Source: Pseudomonas sp. B21-048
Lineage (GTDB): Bacteria; Pseudomonadota; Gammaproteobacteria; Pseudomonadales; Pseudomonadaceae
DNA: 64,000 nt
NCBI RefSeq assembly: GCF_024748615.1
Contig: NZ_CP087168.1
Coordinates: 2,480,001-2,544,000 of the forward strand
Direction of reading: 5' to 3'
Shown: positions 44,495-52,685 of the stretch, piece after piece
How the letters are laid out: the number at the start of each line of letters is the position of its first letter
Numbering within the stretch: position 1 is the first letter of the stretch
Made by a program: the position numbers and the translations under genes
Notes under the pieces: model-generated
Databases searched by the model: none
Seen by the model: only the letters and a program-made list of their open reading frames with translations
Told to the model about the DNA's origin: nothing

Positions 44495-47400
44495 ATGGCG
44501 TTCTTCACCGCAGCCAGCAAAGCCGACTTCCAGCACCAACTGCAAGCGGCACTGGCGCAGCACATCAGTGAACAGGCACTGCCACAAGTGGCGCTGTTCG
44601 CCGAACAATTTTTCGGCATTATTTCCCTCGACGAGCTGACCCAGCGTCGGTTGTCCGATCTCGCCGGCTGCACCCTTTCTGCGTGGCGCCTGCTTGAGCG
44701 CTTCGATCACGCGCATCCGCAAGTGCGCGTCTACAACCCCGATTACGAACGCCACGGCTGGCAGTCGACCCACACCGCGGTCGAAGTGCTGCACCACGAC
44801 CTGCCGTTTCTGGTGGACTCGGTGCGTACCGAGCTGAACCGTCGCGGCTACAGCATCCATACCCTGCAAACCACTGTGCTGAGCGTGCGTCGCGGCAGCA
44901 AGGGCGAGCTGCTGGAAATCCTGCCGAAAGGCACCCAGGGCGAAGGCATTCTGCAAGAATCGCTGATGTACCTGGAAATCGACCGTTGCGCCAATACGGC
45001 CGAACTGAATGTCCTGACCAAAGAGCTGGAGCAGGTTCTCGGCGAAGTCCGCGTCGCGGTCGCCGATTTTGAGCCGATGAAAGCCAAGGTCCAGGAGCTG
45101 ATCGAAGGCATCGACAACAGCCAGTTCATCATCAACGCCGACGAAAAATCCGAAATCAAGAGCTTCCTGGAATGGCTGGTGGGCAACCACTTCACCTTCC
45201 TGGGCTACGAAGAATTCGTGGTGGGCGAAGATCAGAACGGCGGTCACATCGAATATGACCAGAATTCGTTCCTCGGCCTGACCAAACTGCTGCGCGCCGG
45301 CCTGACCGTCGAAGACCTGCGCATCGAAGACTACGCCGTGAACTACCTGCGCGAACCGACGCCGCTGTCGTTCGCCAAGGCTGCACACCCAAGCCGTGTC
45401 CACCGTCCGGCGTACCCGGATTACGTGTCGATCCGCCAGATCGATGCCGATGGCAAGGTCATCAAGGAATGCCGCTTCATGGGCCTGTACACCTCCTCGG
45501 TGTATGGCGAAAGCGTGCGGGTCATTCCTTACATCCGTCGCAAGGTCGAGATCATCGAGCAGCGTTCGGGCTTCCAGGCCAAGGCTCACTTGGGCAAGGA
45601 ACTGGCCCAGGTGCTTGAAGTGTTGCCGCGCGACGACTTGTTCCAGACCCCGGTGGACGAGTTGTTCACCACCGTGATGTCGATCGTGCAGATCCAGGAA
45701 CGCAACAAGATCCGCGTGTTCCTGCGCAAAGACCCGTATGGCCGTTTCTGCTACTGCCTGGCCTACGTGCCGCGCGACATCTACTCCACCGAAGTGCGCC
45801 AGAAGATCCAGCAAGTGCTGATGGATCGCCTGAAAGCCTCGGACTGCGAGTTCTGGACCTTCTTCTCCGAGTCCGTGCTGGCCCGTGTACAGCTGATTCT
45901 GCGGGTCGATCCGAAGAACCGTCTGGACATCGACCCGGTTCTGCTGGAAAAAGAAGTGGTGCAGGCCTGCCGCAGCTGGCAGGACGACTACGCGAGCCTG
46001 GTGGTCGAGAGCTTCGGCGAAGCCCAGGGCACCAACGTGCTGGGCGACTTCCCGAAAGGCTTCCCGGCCGGTTACCGCGAGCGTTTCGCAGCCCACTCGG
46101 CTGTGGTCGACATGCAGCACCTGCTGAGCCTGAGCGAAAAAAATCCGCTGGTCATGAGCTTCTATCAGCCGCTGGCCCAGGTCTCCGGTCAGCGCATGCT
46201 GCACTGCAAGCTGTATCACGCCGATACGCCGCTGGCGTTGTCCGACGTGTTGCCGATCCTGGAAAACCTTGGCCTGCGCGTGCTGGGTGAGTTCCCGTAT
46301 CGCCTGCGTCACAACAATGGCCGCGAATTCTGGATTCATGACTTCGCGTTCACTGCCGCCGAAGGCCTGGAACTCGACATCCAGCAACTCAACGACACCT
46401 TGCAGGACGCTTTCGTCCACATCGTGCGTGGCGATGCCGAGAACGATGCGTTCAACCGTCTGGTGCTGACCGCCGGCCTGCCATGGCGCGATGTGGCGCT
46501 GCTGCGTGCCTACGCCCGTTACATGAAGCAGATCCGTCTGGGCTTCGACTTGGGTTACATCGCCAGCACCCTGAACAACCACACCGACATCGCTCGCGAG
46601 TTGACCCGGTTGTTCAAGACCCGTTTCTACCTGGCGCGCAAGCTGACCGGCGATGATCTGGAAGACAAGCAACAACGCCTGGAACACGCGATTCTGGCGG
46701 CACTGGACGATGTTCAGGTGCTGAACGAAGACCGCATCCTGCGTCGTTACCTGGACCTGATCAAAGCGACCCTGCGGACTAACTTCTACCAGACCGATGC
46801 CAACGGTCAGAACAAGCCCTACTTCAGCTTCAAGTTCAACCCGCACCAGATTCCAGAGCTGCCGAAGCCGGTTCCGAAGTTCGAAATCTTCGTTTACTCG
46901 CCTCGCGTTGAAGGCGTGCACCTGCGCTTTGGCAACGTTGCTCGCGGTGGTCTGCGCTGGTCCGACCGTGAAGAAGACTTCCGTACCGAAGTCCTGGGCC
47001 TGGTAAAAGCCCAGCAAGTGAAGAACTCGGTCATCGTGCCGGTGGGTGCGAAGGGCGGCTTCCTGCCGCGTCGCCTGCCACTGGGCGGCAGCCGTGACGA
47101 GATCGCGGCCGAGGGCATCGCCTGCTACCGCATCTTCATCTCGGGCCTGTTGGACATCACCGACAACCTGAAAGACGGCGCGCTGGTACCGCCGGCCAAC
47201 GTCGTGCGTCATGACGACGATGACCCGTACCTGGTGGTAGCGGCGGACAAGGGCACTGCGACCTTCTCCGACATCGCCAACGGCATCGCCATCGACTACG
47301 GCTTCTGGCTCGGCGACGCCTTTGCGTCCGGCGGCTCGGCCGGTTACGACCACAAGAAAATGGGCATTACCGCCAAGGGCGCGTGGGTCGGCGTACAACG

Positions 47401-49402
47401 CCACTTCCGCGAGCGCGGCATCAATGTTCAGGAAGACAGCATCACTGTAGTGGGCGTCGGCGACATGGCCGGTGACGTGTTCGGTAACGGCTTGCTGATG
47501 TCCGACAAGCTGCAACTGGTCGCTGCGTTCAACCACCTGCACATCTTCATCGACCCGAATCCTGCGCCTGCCAACAGCTTCGCCGAGCGTCAGCGTCTGT
47601 TCGATCTGCCGCGTTCGGCGTGGTCGGATTACGACACCAGCATCATGTCCGAAGGCGGCGGGATCTTCTCGCGCAGCGCAAAAAGCATCGCGATTTCCCC
47701 GCAGATGAAAGAGCGTTTCGACATTCAGGCTGACAAGCTGACCCCGACCGAACTGCTGAACGCCTTGCTCAAGGCACCGGTAGACCTGTTGTGGAACGGC
47801 GGTATCGGTACGTACGTGAAAGCCAGCACCGAAAGCCACGCCGATGTCGGCGACAAGGCCAACGATGCACTGCGCGTGAACGGCAACGAACTGCGCTGCA
47901 AAGTCGTGGGCGAGGGCGGTAACCTCGGTATGACTCAGCTGGGTCGTGTCGAATTCGGCCTCAATGGCGGCGGTTCCAACACCGACTTCATCGACAACGC
48001 CGGTGGTGTGGACTGCTCCGACCACGAAGTGAACATCAAGATCCTGCTGAACGAAGTGGTACACGCCGGTGACATGACCGACAAGCAACGTAACCAGTTG
48101 CTGGCGAGCATGACCGACGAAGTCGGCAACCTGGTGCTCGGCAACAACTACAAGCAGACTCAGGCCCTGTCCCTGGCGGCACGCCGTGCCTTCGTGCGGA
48201 TCGCTGAATACAAGCGCCTGATGAACGATCTTGAAGGCCGCGGCAAGCTGGATCGCGCCATCGAGTTCCTGCCGGCTGAAGAGGCGATCAACGAGCGACT
48301 CGCGGAAGGCCATGGCCTGACCCGTGCCGAGCTGTCGGTGCTGATCTCTTACAGCAAGATCGACCTCAAGGAAGCGCTGCTCAACTCCCTGGTGCCGGAC
48401 GACGATTACCTGACACGCGACATGGAAACCGCTTTCCCGCCGACGCTGGTCAGCAAGTTCTCCGCCGCCATGCGCCGTCACCGTCTGAAGCGTGAAATCG
48501 TCAGCACCCAGATTGCCAACGATCTGGTGAACCACATGGGCATCACCTTCGTTCAACGACTCAAAGAGTCGACCGGCATGAGCCCGGCGAACGTGGCCGG
48601 TGCTTACGTGATCGTGCGTGACATCTTCCATCTCCCGCACTGGTTCCGTCAGATCGAAGCCCTGGACTACCAGGTCTCCGCGGATGTGCAACTGGAGCTG
48701 ATGGATGAGCTGATGCGTCTGGGCCGTCGCGCTACGCGCTGGTTCCTGCGCAGCCGTCGCAACGAGCAGAACGCTGCCCGTGACGTCGCGCATTTCGGTC
48801 CGCACCTGGCGGCGTTGGGCCTCAAGCTCGACGAACTGCTGGAAGGCCCGACTCGCGAAGGCTGGCAGACCCGCTACCAGGCTTACGTCGAAGCTGGCGT
48901 GCCTGAGTTGCTGGCGCGCATGGTTGCAGGCACCACTCACCTGTACACCTTACTGCCGATCATCGAAGCTTCGGACGTGACCGGCCAGAACGCAGCGGAC
49001 GTGGCCAAGGCCTACTTCGCCGTGGGTAGCGCGCTGGACATCACCTGGTACCTGCAACAGATCAGCGCTCTGCCGGTTGAAAACAACTGGCAAGCCCTGG
49101 CTCGTGAAGCGTTCCGTGATGATGTCGACTGGCAACAACGTGCGATCACCATCTCCGTTCTGCAACAGGGCGACGGCACCCAGGACGTGGAAACACGCTT
49201 GGCGCTGTGGATGGAAGCGCACGAAGGCATGATCGAACGCTGGCGCGCCATGCTGGTGGAAATCCGTGCCGCCAGCGGCACTGACTACGCCATGTACGCG
49301 GTGGCCAACCGCGAACTGCTGGACCTGGCGTTGAGCGGTCAAGCGGTGATGCCTGCCGCTGCGACTGCCGCTGTCAGCACCGAGCTGGAACCGGCTGCCT
49401 GA
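44495..49402 (+). CDS. gdhB: NAD-specific glutamate dehydrogenase, large (~180 kDa) type
   Basis: This enzyme oxidatively deaminates glutamate to 2-oxoglutarate with NAD and is mainly catabolic. The 1635-residue protein has a long N-terminal ACT-containing regulatory region and then the dehydrogenase core: FGNVARGGLRWSDREEDFRTEVLGLVKAQQVKNSVIVPVGAKGGF, GDMAGDVFGNGLL, DTSIMSEGGGIFSRS and LLWNGGIGTYVK. A C-terminal domain specific to the large class follows. The chosen ATG (44495) follows GGAG by nine bases; the frame is open upstream to 44447. It is monocistronic, with a strong terminator at 49416-49452 that now abuts an ISL3 insertion. Confidence 0.95.
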   Translation: MAFFTAASKADFQHQLQAALAQHISEQALPQVALFAEQFFGIISLDELTQRRLSDLAGCTLSAWRLLERFDHAHPQVRVYNPDYERHGWQSTHTAVEVLHHDLPFLVDSVRTELNRRGYSIHTLQTTVLSVRRGSKGELLEILPKGTQGEGILQESLMYLEIDRCANTAELNVLTKELEQVLGEVRVAVADFEPMKAKVQELIEGIDNSQFIINADEKSEIKSFLEWLVGNHFTFLGYEEFVVGEDQNGGHIEYDQNSFLGLTKLLRAGLTVEDLRIEDYAVNYLREPTPLSFAKAAHPSRVHRPAYPDYVSIRQIDADGKVIKECRFMGLYTSSVYGESVRVIPYIRRKVEIIEQRSGFQAKAHLGKELAQVLEVLPRDDLFQTPVDELFTTVMSIVQIQERNKIRVFLRKDPYGRFCYCLAYVPRDIYSTEVRQKIQQVLMDRLKASDCEFWTFFSESVLARVQLILRVDPKNRLDIDPVLLEKEVVQACRSWQDDYASLVVESFGEAQGTNVLGDFPKGFPAGYRERFAAHSAVVDMQHLLSLSEKNPLVMSFYQPLAQVSGQRMLHCKLYHADTPLALSDVLPILENLGLRVLGEFPYRLRHNNGREFWIHDFAFTAAEGLELDIQQLNDTLQDAFVHIVRGDAENDAFNRLVLTAGLPWRDVALLRAYARYMKQIRLGFDLGYIASTLNNHTDIARELTRLFKTRFYLARKLTGDDLEDKQQRLEHAILAALDDVQVLNEDRILRRYLDLIKATLRTNFYQTDANGQNKPYFSFKFNPHQIPELPKPVPKFEIFVYSPRVEGVHLRFGNVARGGLRWSDREEDFRTEVLGLVKAQQVKNSVIVPVGAKGGFLPRRLPLGGSRDEIAAEGIACYRIFISGLLDITDNLKDGALVPPANVVRHDDDDPYLVVAADKGTATFSDIANGIAIDYGFWLGDAFASGGSAGYDHKKMGITAKGAWVGVQRHFRERGINVQEDSITVVGVGDMAGDVFGNGLLMSDKLQLVAAFNHLHIFIDPNPAPANSFAERQRLFDLPRSAWSDYDTSIMSEGGGIFSRSAKSIAISPQMKERFDIQADKLTPTELLNALLKAPVDLLWNGGIGTYVKASTESHADVGDKANDALRVNGNELRCKVVGEGGNLGMTQLGRVEFGLNGGGSNTDFIDNAGGVDCSDHEVNIKILLNEVVHAGDMTDKQRNQLLASMTDEVGNLVLGNNYKQTQALSLAARRAFVRIAEYKRLMNDLEGRGKLDRAIEFLPAEEAINERLAEGHGLTRAELSVLISYSKIDLKEALLNSLVPDDDYLTRDMETAFPPTLVSKFSAAMRRHRLKREIVSTQIANDLVNHMGITFVQRLKESTGMSPANVAGAYVIVRDIFHLPHWFRQIEALDYQVSADVQLELMDELMRLGRRATRWFLRSRRNEQNAARDVAHFGPHLAALGLKLDELLEGPTREGWQTRYQAYVEAGVPELLARMVAGTTHLYTLLPIIEASDVTGQNAADVAKAYFAVGSALDITWYLQQISALPVENNWQALAREAFRDDVDWQQRAITISVLQQGDGTQDVETRLALWMEAHEGMIERWRAMLVEIRAASGTDYAMYAVANRELLDLALSGQAVMPAAATAAVSTELEPAA

Positions 49403-49415
49403 TAGGCGTTGAATG

Positions 49416-49452
49416 AAAAAGCCCCGTCTCGGAAGAGGCGGGGCTTTTTTTT
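49416..49452 (+). terminator. Intrinsic terminator of gdhB
   Basis: AAAAAGCCCCGTCTC and GAGGCGGGGCTTTTTTTT form a strong stem with eight Ts, 14 bp after the stop. The ISL3 element begins at the base after the T-run. Confidence 0.95.
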
Positions 49453-50760
49453 GGTTCTTCACGGAATCCCGGGAAACACAGAAACAAGAACGCCGATTTG
49501 ATTGATGATGTTCGTGCGAGCAAACACATCTAACAAACCGGCGTTCTTATGCGCGATATTAATACTTTCCTTCCTTTTTGGGAGGGCTTTTCTGTTGTCA
49601 CCATCAAGCCTGATGGCGATACCCTACAAATCGATCTAACCCCTCACGCCACCCGGTTCCCATCTTGTGGCGGGTGCCAAAAGCCCTGTTCAACCACTCA
49701 TGAGTATTGCGAGCGAACCGTTCGTGATTTGCCCATCCTCGGCCGTGCGGTGCGTCTCAGCGTGTTGCTCAGACGTGTTGGCTGCCGTGATTGCGGCAAA
49801 CGCATGGAAGCCGTCAGTTGGCTGGATCGCTATGCCCGCATGACGCGCCGCCTGTCTGAGGCCGTCATTCAAGCCTGCGAGCGTCTGCCCACGCTGCACG
49901 TGGCTCAGATGTTTGGGCTGCATTGGGACACCGTGCGGTTGCTGGAGCGTCGGGCCTTGCAAGCGGCGCTGAGTGTTTTGCCGAAGGCGCAGCCACGGCG
50001 CCTGGTGATGGACGAATTCGCCCTGTTCAAAGGTCATCGCTACGCCAGCGTTGTGCTGGATGCGGATACACGACGAGTGCTGTGGATCGGCGAAGGCCGC
50101 AGCCGAGCGGCGGTCAGGCCATTTTTCGAAGAGCTCGGACCGCAGGGTTGCGCTCGCATAGAAGCGGTGGCGATGGACATGAACACCGCGTTTGACCTGG
50201 AGGTTCGCCAGCAATGTCCGAACGCGCGAGTGATCTACGACCTCTTTCATGTGGTGGCCAAATATGGCCGAGAGGTCATTGATCGAGTCCGCGTCGACGA
50301 AGCTAATCGGCTACGTCACGACAAGCCTGCGCGCAAGGTCATCAAGCAAGCGCGATGGCTGCTTCTGCGTAATCCGCAGAACCTGAAAACGCCGGAGCAA
50401 CAGGTCCGTTTGGAGGATCTGCTGGCGGCCAACCAAGCGTTGATGACGGTCTACTTGATGAAGGCTGAACTCAAAACGCTTTGGACGCCGAGCACCGCTT
50501 GGGGCTGGCGATCAGCCTGGAAGCAATGGCTGCGCCATGCTCAAGAAAGTGAAATACCGGCTCTGATCCAGTTTGCAAAGCGACTAAAGGGTTACTGGCG
50601 GGGCATCGTCAGCCGGGTTCGCTGGCCGATGCACACGGGTCAGCTGGAAGGCATAAACAATCGAATAAAGGTCATTAAGCGGATGGCGTACGGTTACCGG
50701 GACAGCGAATTCTTTTTCATGAAGATCAAGAGCGTCTTTCCCGGTAATCCGTGAAGAACC
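49453..50760 (+). mobile_element. ISL3-family insertion sequence, 1308 bp
   Basis: The terminal inverted repeats are GGTTCTTCACGGAATCCCGG at the left and, inverted, GGTTCTTCACGGATTACCGG at the right (about 22 of 25 identical over the extended arms). They flank one transposase gene. ISL3 elements normally make 8-bp direct duplications. Here the flanks are eight Ts on the left and eight As on the right, so no direct repeat is present. The left flank is the gdhB terminator and the right flank is a fragment of a GNAT gene, which implies a deletion or rearrangement after insertion. Confidence 0.9.
49549..50754 (+). CDS. ISL3-family transposase
   Basis: The 401-residue DDE transposase has the ISL3 N-terminal zinc-binding region (C40, C43, C47, C54, then C79/C82), an HTH, and the catalytic domain beginning at D155 in VMDEFALFKGHRY. 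The second Asp is in AVAMDMNTAF and the Glu in TGQLEGINNRIKVIKRMAYGYRD. It is full length and shows no stop or frameshift, so the element may be active. The start is ATG at 49549, 96 bp inside the left end. Confidence 0.93.
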   Translation: MRDINTFLPFWEGFSVVTIKPDGDTLQIDLTPHATRFPSCGGCQKPCSTTHEYCERTVRDLPILGRAVRLSVLLRRVGCRDCGKRMEAVSWLDRYARMTRRLSEAVIQACERLPTLHVAQMFGLHWDTVRLLERRALQAALSVLPKAQPRRLVMDEFALFKGHRYASVVLDADTRRVLWIGEGRSRAAVRPFFEELGPQGCARIEAVAMDMNTAFDLEVRQQCPNARVIYDLFHVVAKYGREVIDRVRVDEANRLRHDKPARKVIKQARWLLLRNPQNLKTPEQQVRLEDLLAANQALMTVYLMKAELKTLWTPSTAWGWRSAWKQWLRHAQESEIPALIQFAKRLKGYWRGIVSRVRWPMHTGQLEGINNRIKVIKRMAYGYRDSEFFFMKIKSVFPGNP

Positions 50761-50806
50761 AAAAAAAAGGCCATCCGCAACGGCTAGCTTCTTGTCGATT
50801 GCAAGG
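50761..50806 (-). pseudogene. Internal fragment of a disrupted GNAT acetyltransferase gene
   Basis: Read on the minus strand this 46-bp island between the two IS elements continues the frame of the fragment at 51755-51851 as SLAIDKKLAVADGLFF. That sequence is typical of the segment before the first core strand in GNAT proteins. The ISL3 element cuts it directly after the two Phe codons. The remaining ~100 codons expected of the gene are not found beyond the ISL3 element. Confidence 0.8.
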
Positions 50807-51373
50807 CTAGGCACTGTACGAAAAGTAATGTCGCAAACACCGCATAGCACAAGCTAACGAGACCATCGCAGCATAACTTTTCGCGAGCTTGTCGAAGCGT
50901 GTGATGATGCGGCGGTTTTCTTTCAGCCAGCCGAACATGCGCTCGATGATGTTGCGCTGCCGGTATTTTGGCCGATCAAACAAGCGAGGCAAACCGGGCT
51001 TGGGTTTGCGTTTCATGGATCGCAGAGGGATTACCGGCTGCATCCGGTAACGGTCACAGTAGCGACGCAGAGCCTCAGCATCGTAGCCTTTGTCGGCCAA
51101 AAGCCAGCGACATCGTTTGCGAGGACGACCGCGCAAACTGGGGATATAGGCTTCATCGAGCAGTGGCTGGGCATACGAGATATCACTGGCTTGTCCGCCC
51201 GAAAGTAGAAAACGCAGCGGTATGCCGTTGGCGTCGCAAAGCATATGAATCTTGGTCGTCAGGCCTCCGCGACTGCGGCCTAGCGCATGGTCTGAAGGTT
51301 CATCAGGCCCCCTTTTTTCCCGGCGCCTGATGAAGCTCGGGTTGCGCGTACAGCTGTGGAATCGATCATCCAT
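50807..51373 (-). CDS. IS5-family transposase, second frame (OrfB)
   Basis: This frame supplies the C-terminal half of the DDE transposase: GRSRGGLTTKIHMLCDANG, the second Asp in LLADKGYDA and the Glu in NIIERMFGWLKENRRI. It is joined to OrfA by a -1 shift in the overlap 51280-51373, where an A6-G5 run offers a slip site; the separately annotated start at 51373 is unlikely to be used. The stop codon TAG at 50807 is made by the CTAG target duplication rather than by the element itself. Confidence 0.9.
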   Translation of the reverse strand: MDDRFHSCTRNPSFIRRREKRGPDEPSDHALGRSRGGLTTKIHMLCDANGIPLRFLLSGGQASDISYAQPLLDEAYIPSLRGRPRKRCRWLLADKGYDAEALRRYCDRYRMQPVIPLRSMKRKPKPGLPRLFDRPKYRQRNIIERMFGWLKENRRIITRFDKLAKSYAAMVSLACAMRCLRHYFSYSA

Positions 51374-51750
51374 GTTTCCAGGTCGATCAATCCTTGCTCG
51401 TTCAGCTTAATGTGCAGCCGCCTGAGCATCAGGTCGAACGTTCCTTGGTTACGCCAATCCCGAAACCGTTGGTAGACCGTTGACCAGGGCCCGAAGCGCT
51501 CGGGCATGTCGCGCCATGCGGCGCCTGAGCAAAGCACCCAGAGCACGCCATTGAGCATCAAACGATCATCGGCTCTCGGCCGACCATTGCGCCGGGGTTG
51601 TTCAAAGAGGTCAGCAACCAGCTCCCAGGCTGCATCGGGAATTTCGTACCGTTTCACCATCGTGGCCTCCTGCCTTCGATGGGCGCGAACTTTACCGAAT
51701 ATCAGTGTTCAAGTGCGGTGACGGCGGTTTCAAAGGATTTCGTACAGAAC
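50811..51750 (-). mobile_element. IS5-family (IS427-type) insertion sequence, 940 bp
   Basis: The ends are GCACTGTACGAAA (left) and, inverted, GTTCTGTACGAAA (right), flanked on both sides by CTAG (50807-50810 and 51751-51754), a perfect 4-bp target duplication. The element carries two overlapping transposase frames. It inserted into a GNAT gene; removing it with one CTAG restores that frame. Confidence 0.93.
51280..51660 (-). CDS. IS5-family transposase, first frame (OrfA)
   Basis: The 126-residue N-terminal part has the family start MVKRYEIPDAAWELVADLF, RNGRPRADDRLMLNGVLWVL and GPWSTVYQRFRDW, and includes the first catalytic Asp in WMIDSTAVRA. AGGAGG stands six bases before ATG 51660. It ends shortly after the A6-G5 run where a -1 frameshift would continue into OrfB. 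Confidence 0.9.
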   Translation of the reverse strand: MVKRYEIPDAAWELVADLFEQPRRNGRPRADDRLMLNGVLWVLCSGAAWRDMPERFGPWSTVYQRFRDWRNQGTFDLMLRRLHIKLNEQGLIDLETWMIDSTAVRATRASSGAGKKGGLMNLQTMR

Positions 51751-51754
51751 CTAG

Positions 51755-51851
51755 GAGTGTTATGCGCAGTTTCGTAACCGAATATGGTTTCCCATAGTTC
51801 CATAACGGCAAGTCGATGGTGTTCGTTTGAGTAGTCGGCGATAGCATCCAT
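51755..51851 (-). pseudogene. N-terminal fragment of a GNAT acetyltransferase gene interrupted by IS5
   Basis: From ATG 51851 (GAGG eight bases upstream) the frame reads MDAIADYSNEHHRL, AVMELWETIFGYETAHNTP and then meets the IS5 element at CTAG. The pattern of an acidic start, then ELWETIFGYETAHN, is the usual N terminus of a small GNAT. Joining ...CCTAG to the base after the other CTAG gives a Ser codon and continues in frame at 50806. The gene was intact before the IS5 insertion and is now a pseudogene. Confidence 0.82.
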
Positions 51852-52043
51852 GGCATAGACCTCGAATTGAATGCCGACGCTAGCTTCCTGCCCGGGGTGT
51901 TGTCTACGGTCTTTCGGCGATAGCTGTCGGTGGGGCAGAGAGCACGTTCGATCCAATTACCGCCTGGGAAACCGAGCACCACTTGACTCGTTGTCCCGCT
52001 CACTCCTGTAATATGCCAGTCCTCACCACCGCGAGCTTTGAAA

Positions 52044-52685
52044 ATGGACTCTCACTCGATTCTGACTTTTACCCTGGTCGCCGCGATTGCCATCGCCAGC
52101 CCAGGGCCTGCGACCTTGATGGCGATCAACAATAGCTTGGCCCACGGGCAGCGCAGCGCCATATGGTCTTCGCTCGGCAACGCCAGTGGCCTGTTCTGCC
52201 TGTCGTCTGCTGCCATGCTGGGGCTCGGGGCGCTGCTCGCCAGTTCCGAATGGTTGTTCAACGCGGTGAAATTCATCGGTGCCGGTTATTTGTTCTATCT
52301 GGGCATCAGGCAATTGTTCAAAAAGGGCCCGATGCTTCCGGACGGGATTCAGGATGATTTGAAGAAAAGCCGGCCGACTCGCTCCAAACTGTACAAATCG
52401 GCCTTCCTGACGGCAGTGACCAACCCCAAGGCGACGATGTTCTTCACCGCGCTGTTTCCGCAGTTCATCGATCAGAGCACGGCACTGCTGCCGCAATTTC
52501 TGATCCTCACCTCGATCTTCATGGCATTGTCGGTGTCGTCCTTGAGCCTCTATGCCGCGCTCGCCTCGCGGGCCAAGGGGGTGCTGACCCGGCCTGCGTT
52601 GTCCCGCTGGGTCAGCCGGGTAGTGGGGTCGACATTCATCGGTTTCGGTGCTGCCATTCTGACCATGCGGCGGCAGGCGGCGTAA
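52044..52685 (+). CDS. LysE-family amino acid exporter
   Basis: This 213-residue inner-membrane protein has about six hydrophobic segments and the LysE/RhtB signature: IASPGPATLMAINNSLAHGQR in the first loop, GLFCLSSAAMLGLGALL, FIGAGYLFYLGIRQL and FLTAVTNPKATMFFTALFPQFI. It exports amino acids or related metabolites; the substrate is unknown. A possible promoter with TTGACT at 51983 and TGTAAT at 52007 precedes it. It is divergent from the disrupted GNAT gene, and its 3' end overlaps the convergent MFS gene by 50 bp. Confidence 0.9.
   Translation: MDSHSILTFTLVAAIAIASPGPATLMAINNSLAHGQRSAIWSSLGNASGLFCLSSAAMLGLGALLASSEWLFNAVKFIGAGYLFYLGIRQLFKKGPMLPDGIQDDLKKSRPTRSKLYKSAFLTAVTNPKATMFFTALFPQFIDQSTALLPQFLILTSIFMALSVSSLSLYAALASRAKGVLTRPALSRWVSRVVGSTFIGFGAAILTMRRQAA

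Noticed and set aside
44465..48940. A 1491-codon open frame antisense to gdhB
   Set aside because: It lies wholly inside gdhB, has the His/Gln/Val-rich composition of a reverse-strand shadow of a GC-rich gene, and has no family features.
49445..50768. T8/A8 flanks of the ISL3 element as a target duplication
   Set aside because: They are reverse complements rather than direct repeats, and the left T-run belongs to the gdhB terminator.
51692..52003. A 103-codon minus-strand frame overlapping the GNAT fragment
   Set aside because: The competing frame beginning at 51851 has a ribosome-binding site and continues as a GNAT N terminus after removal of the IS5 element, so the longer frame is a shadow.
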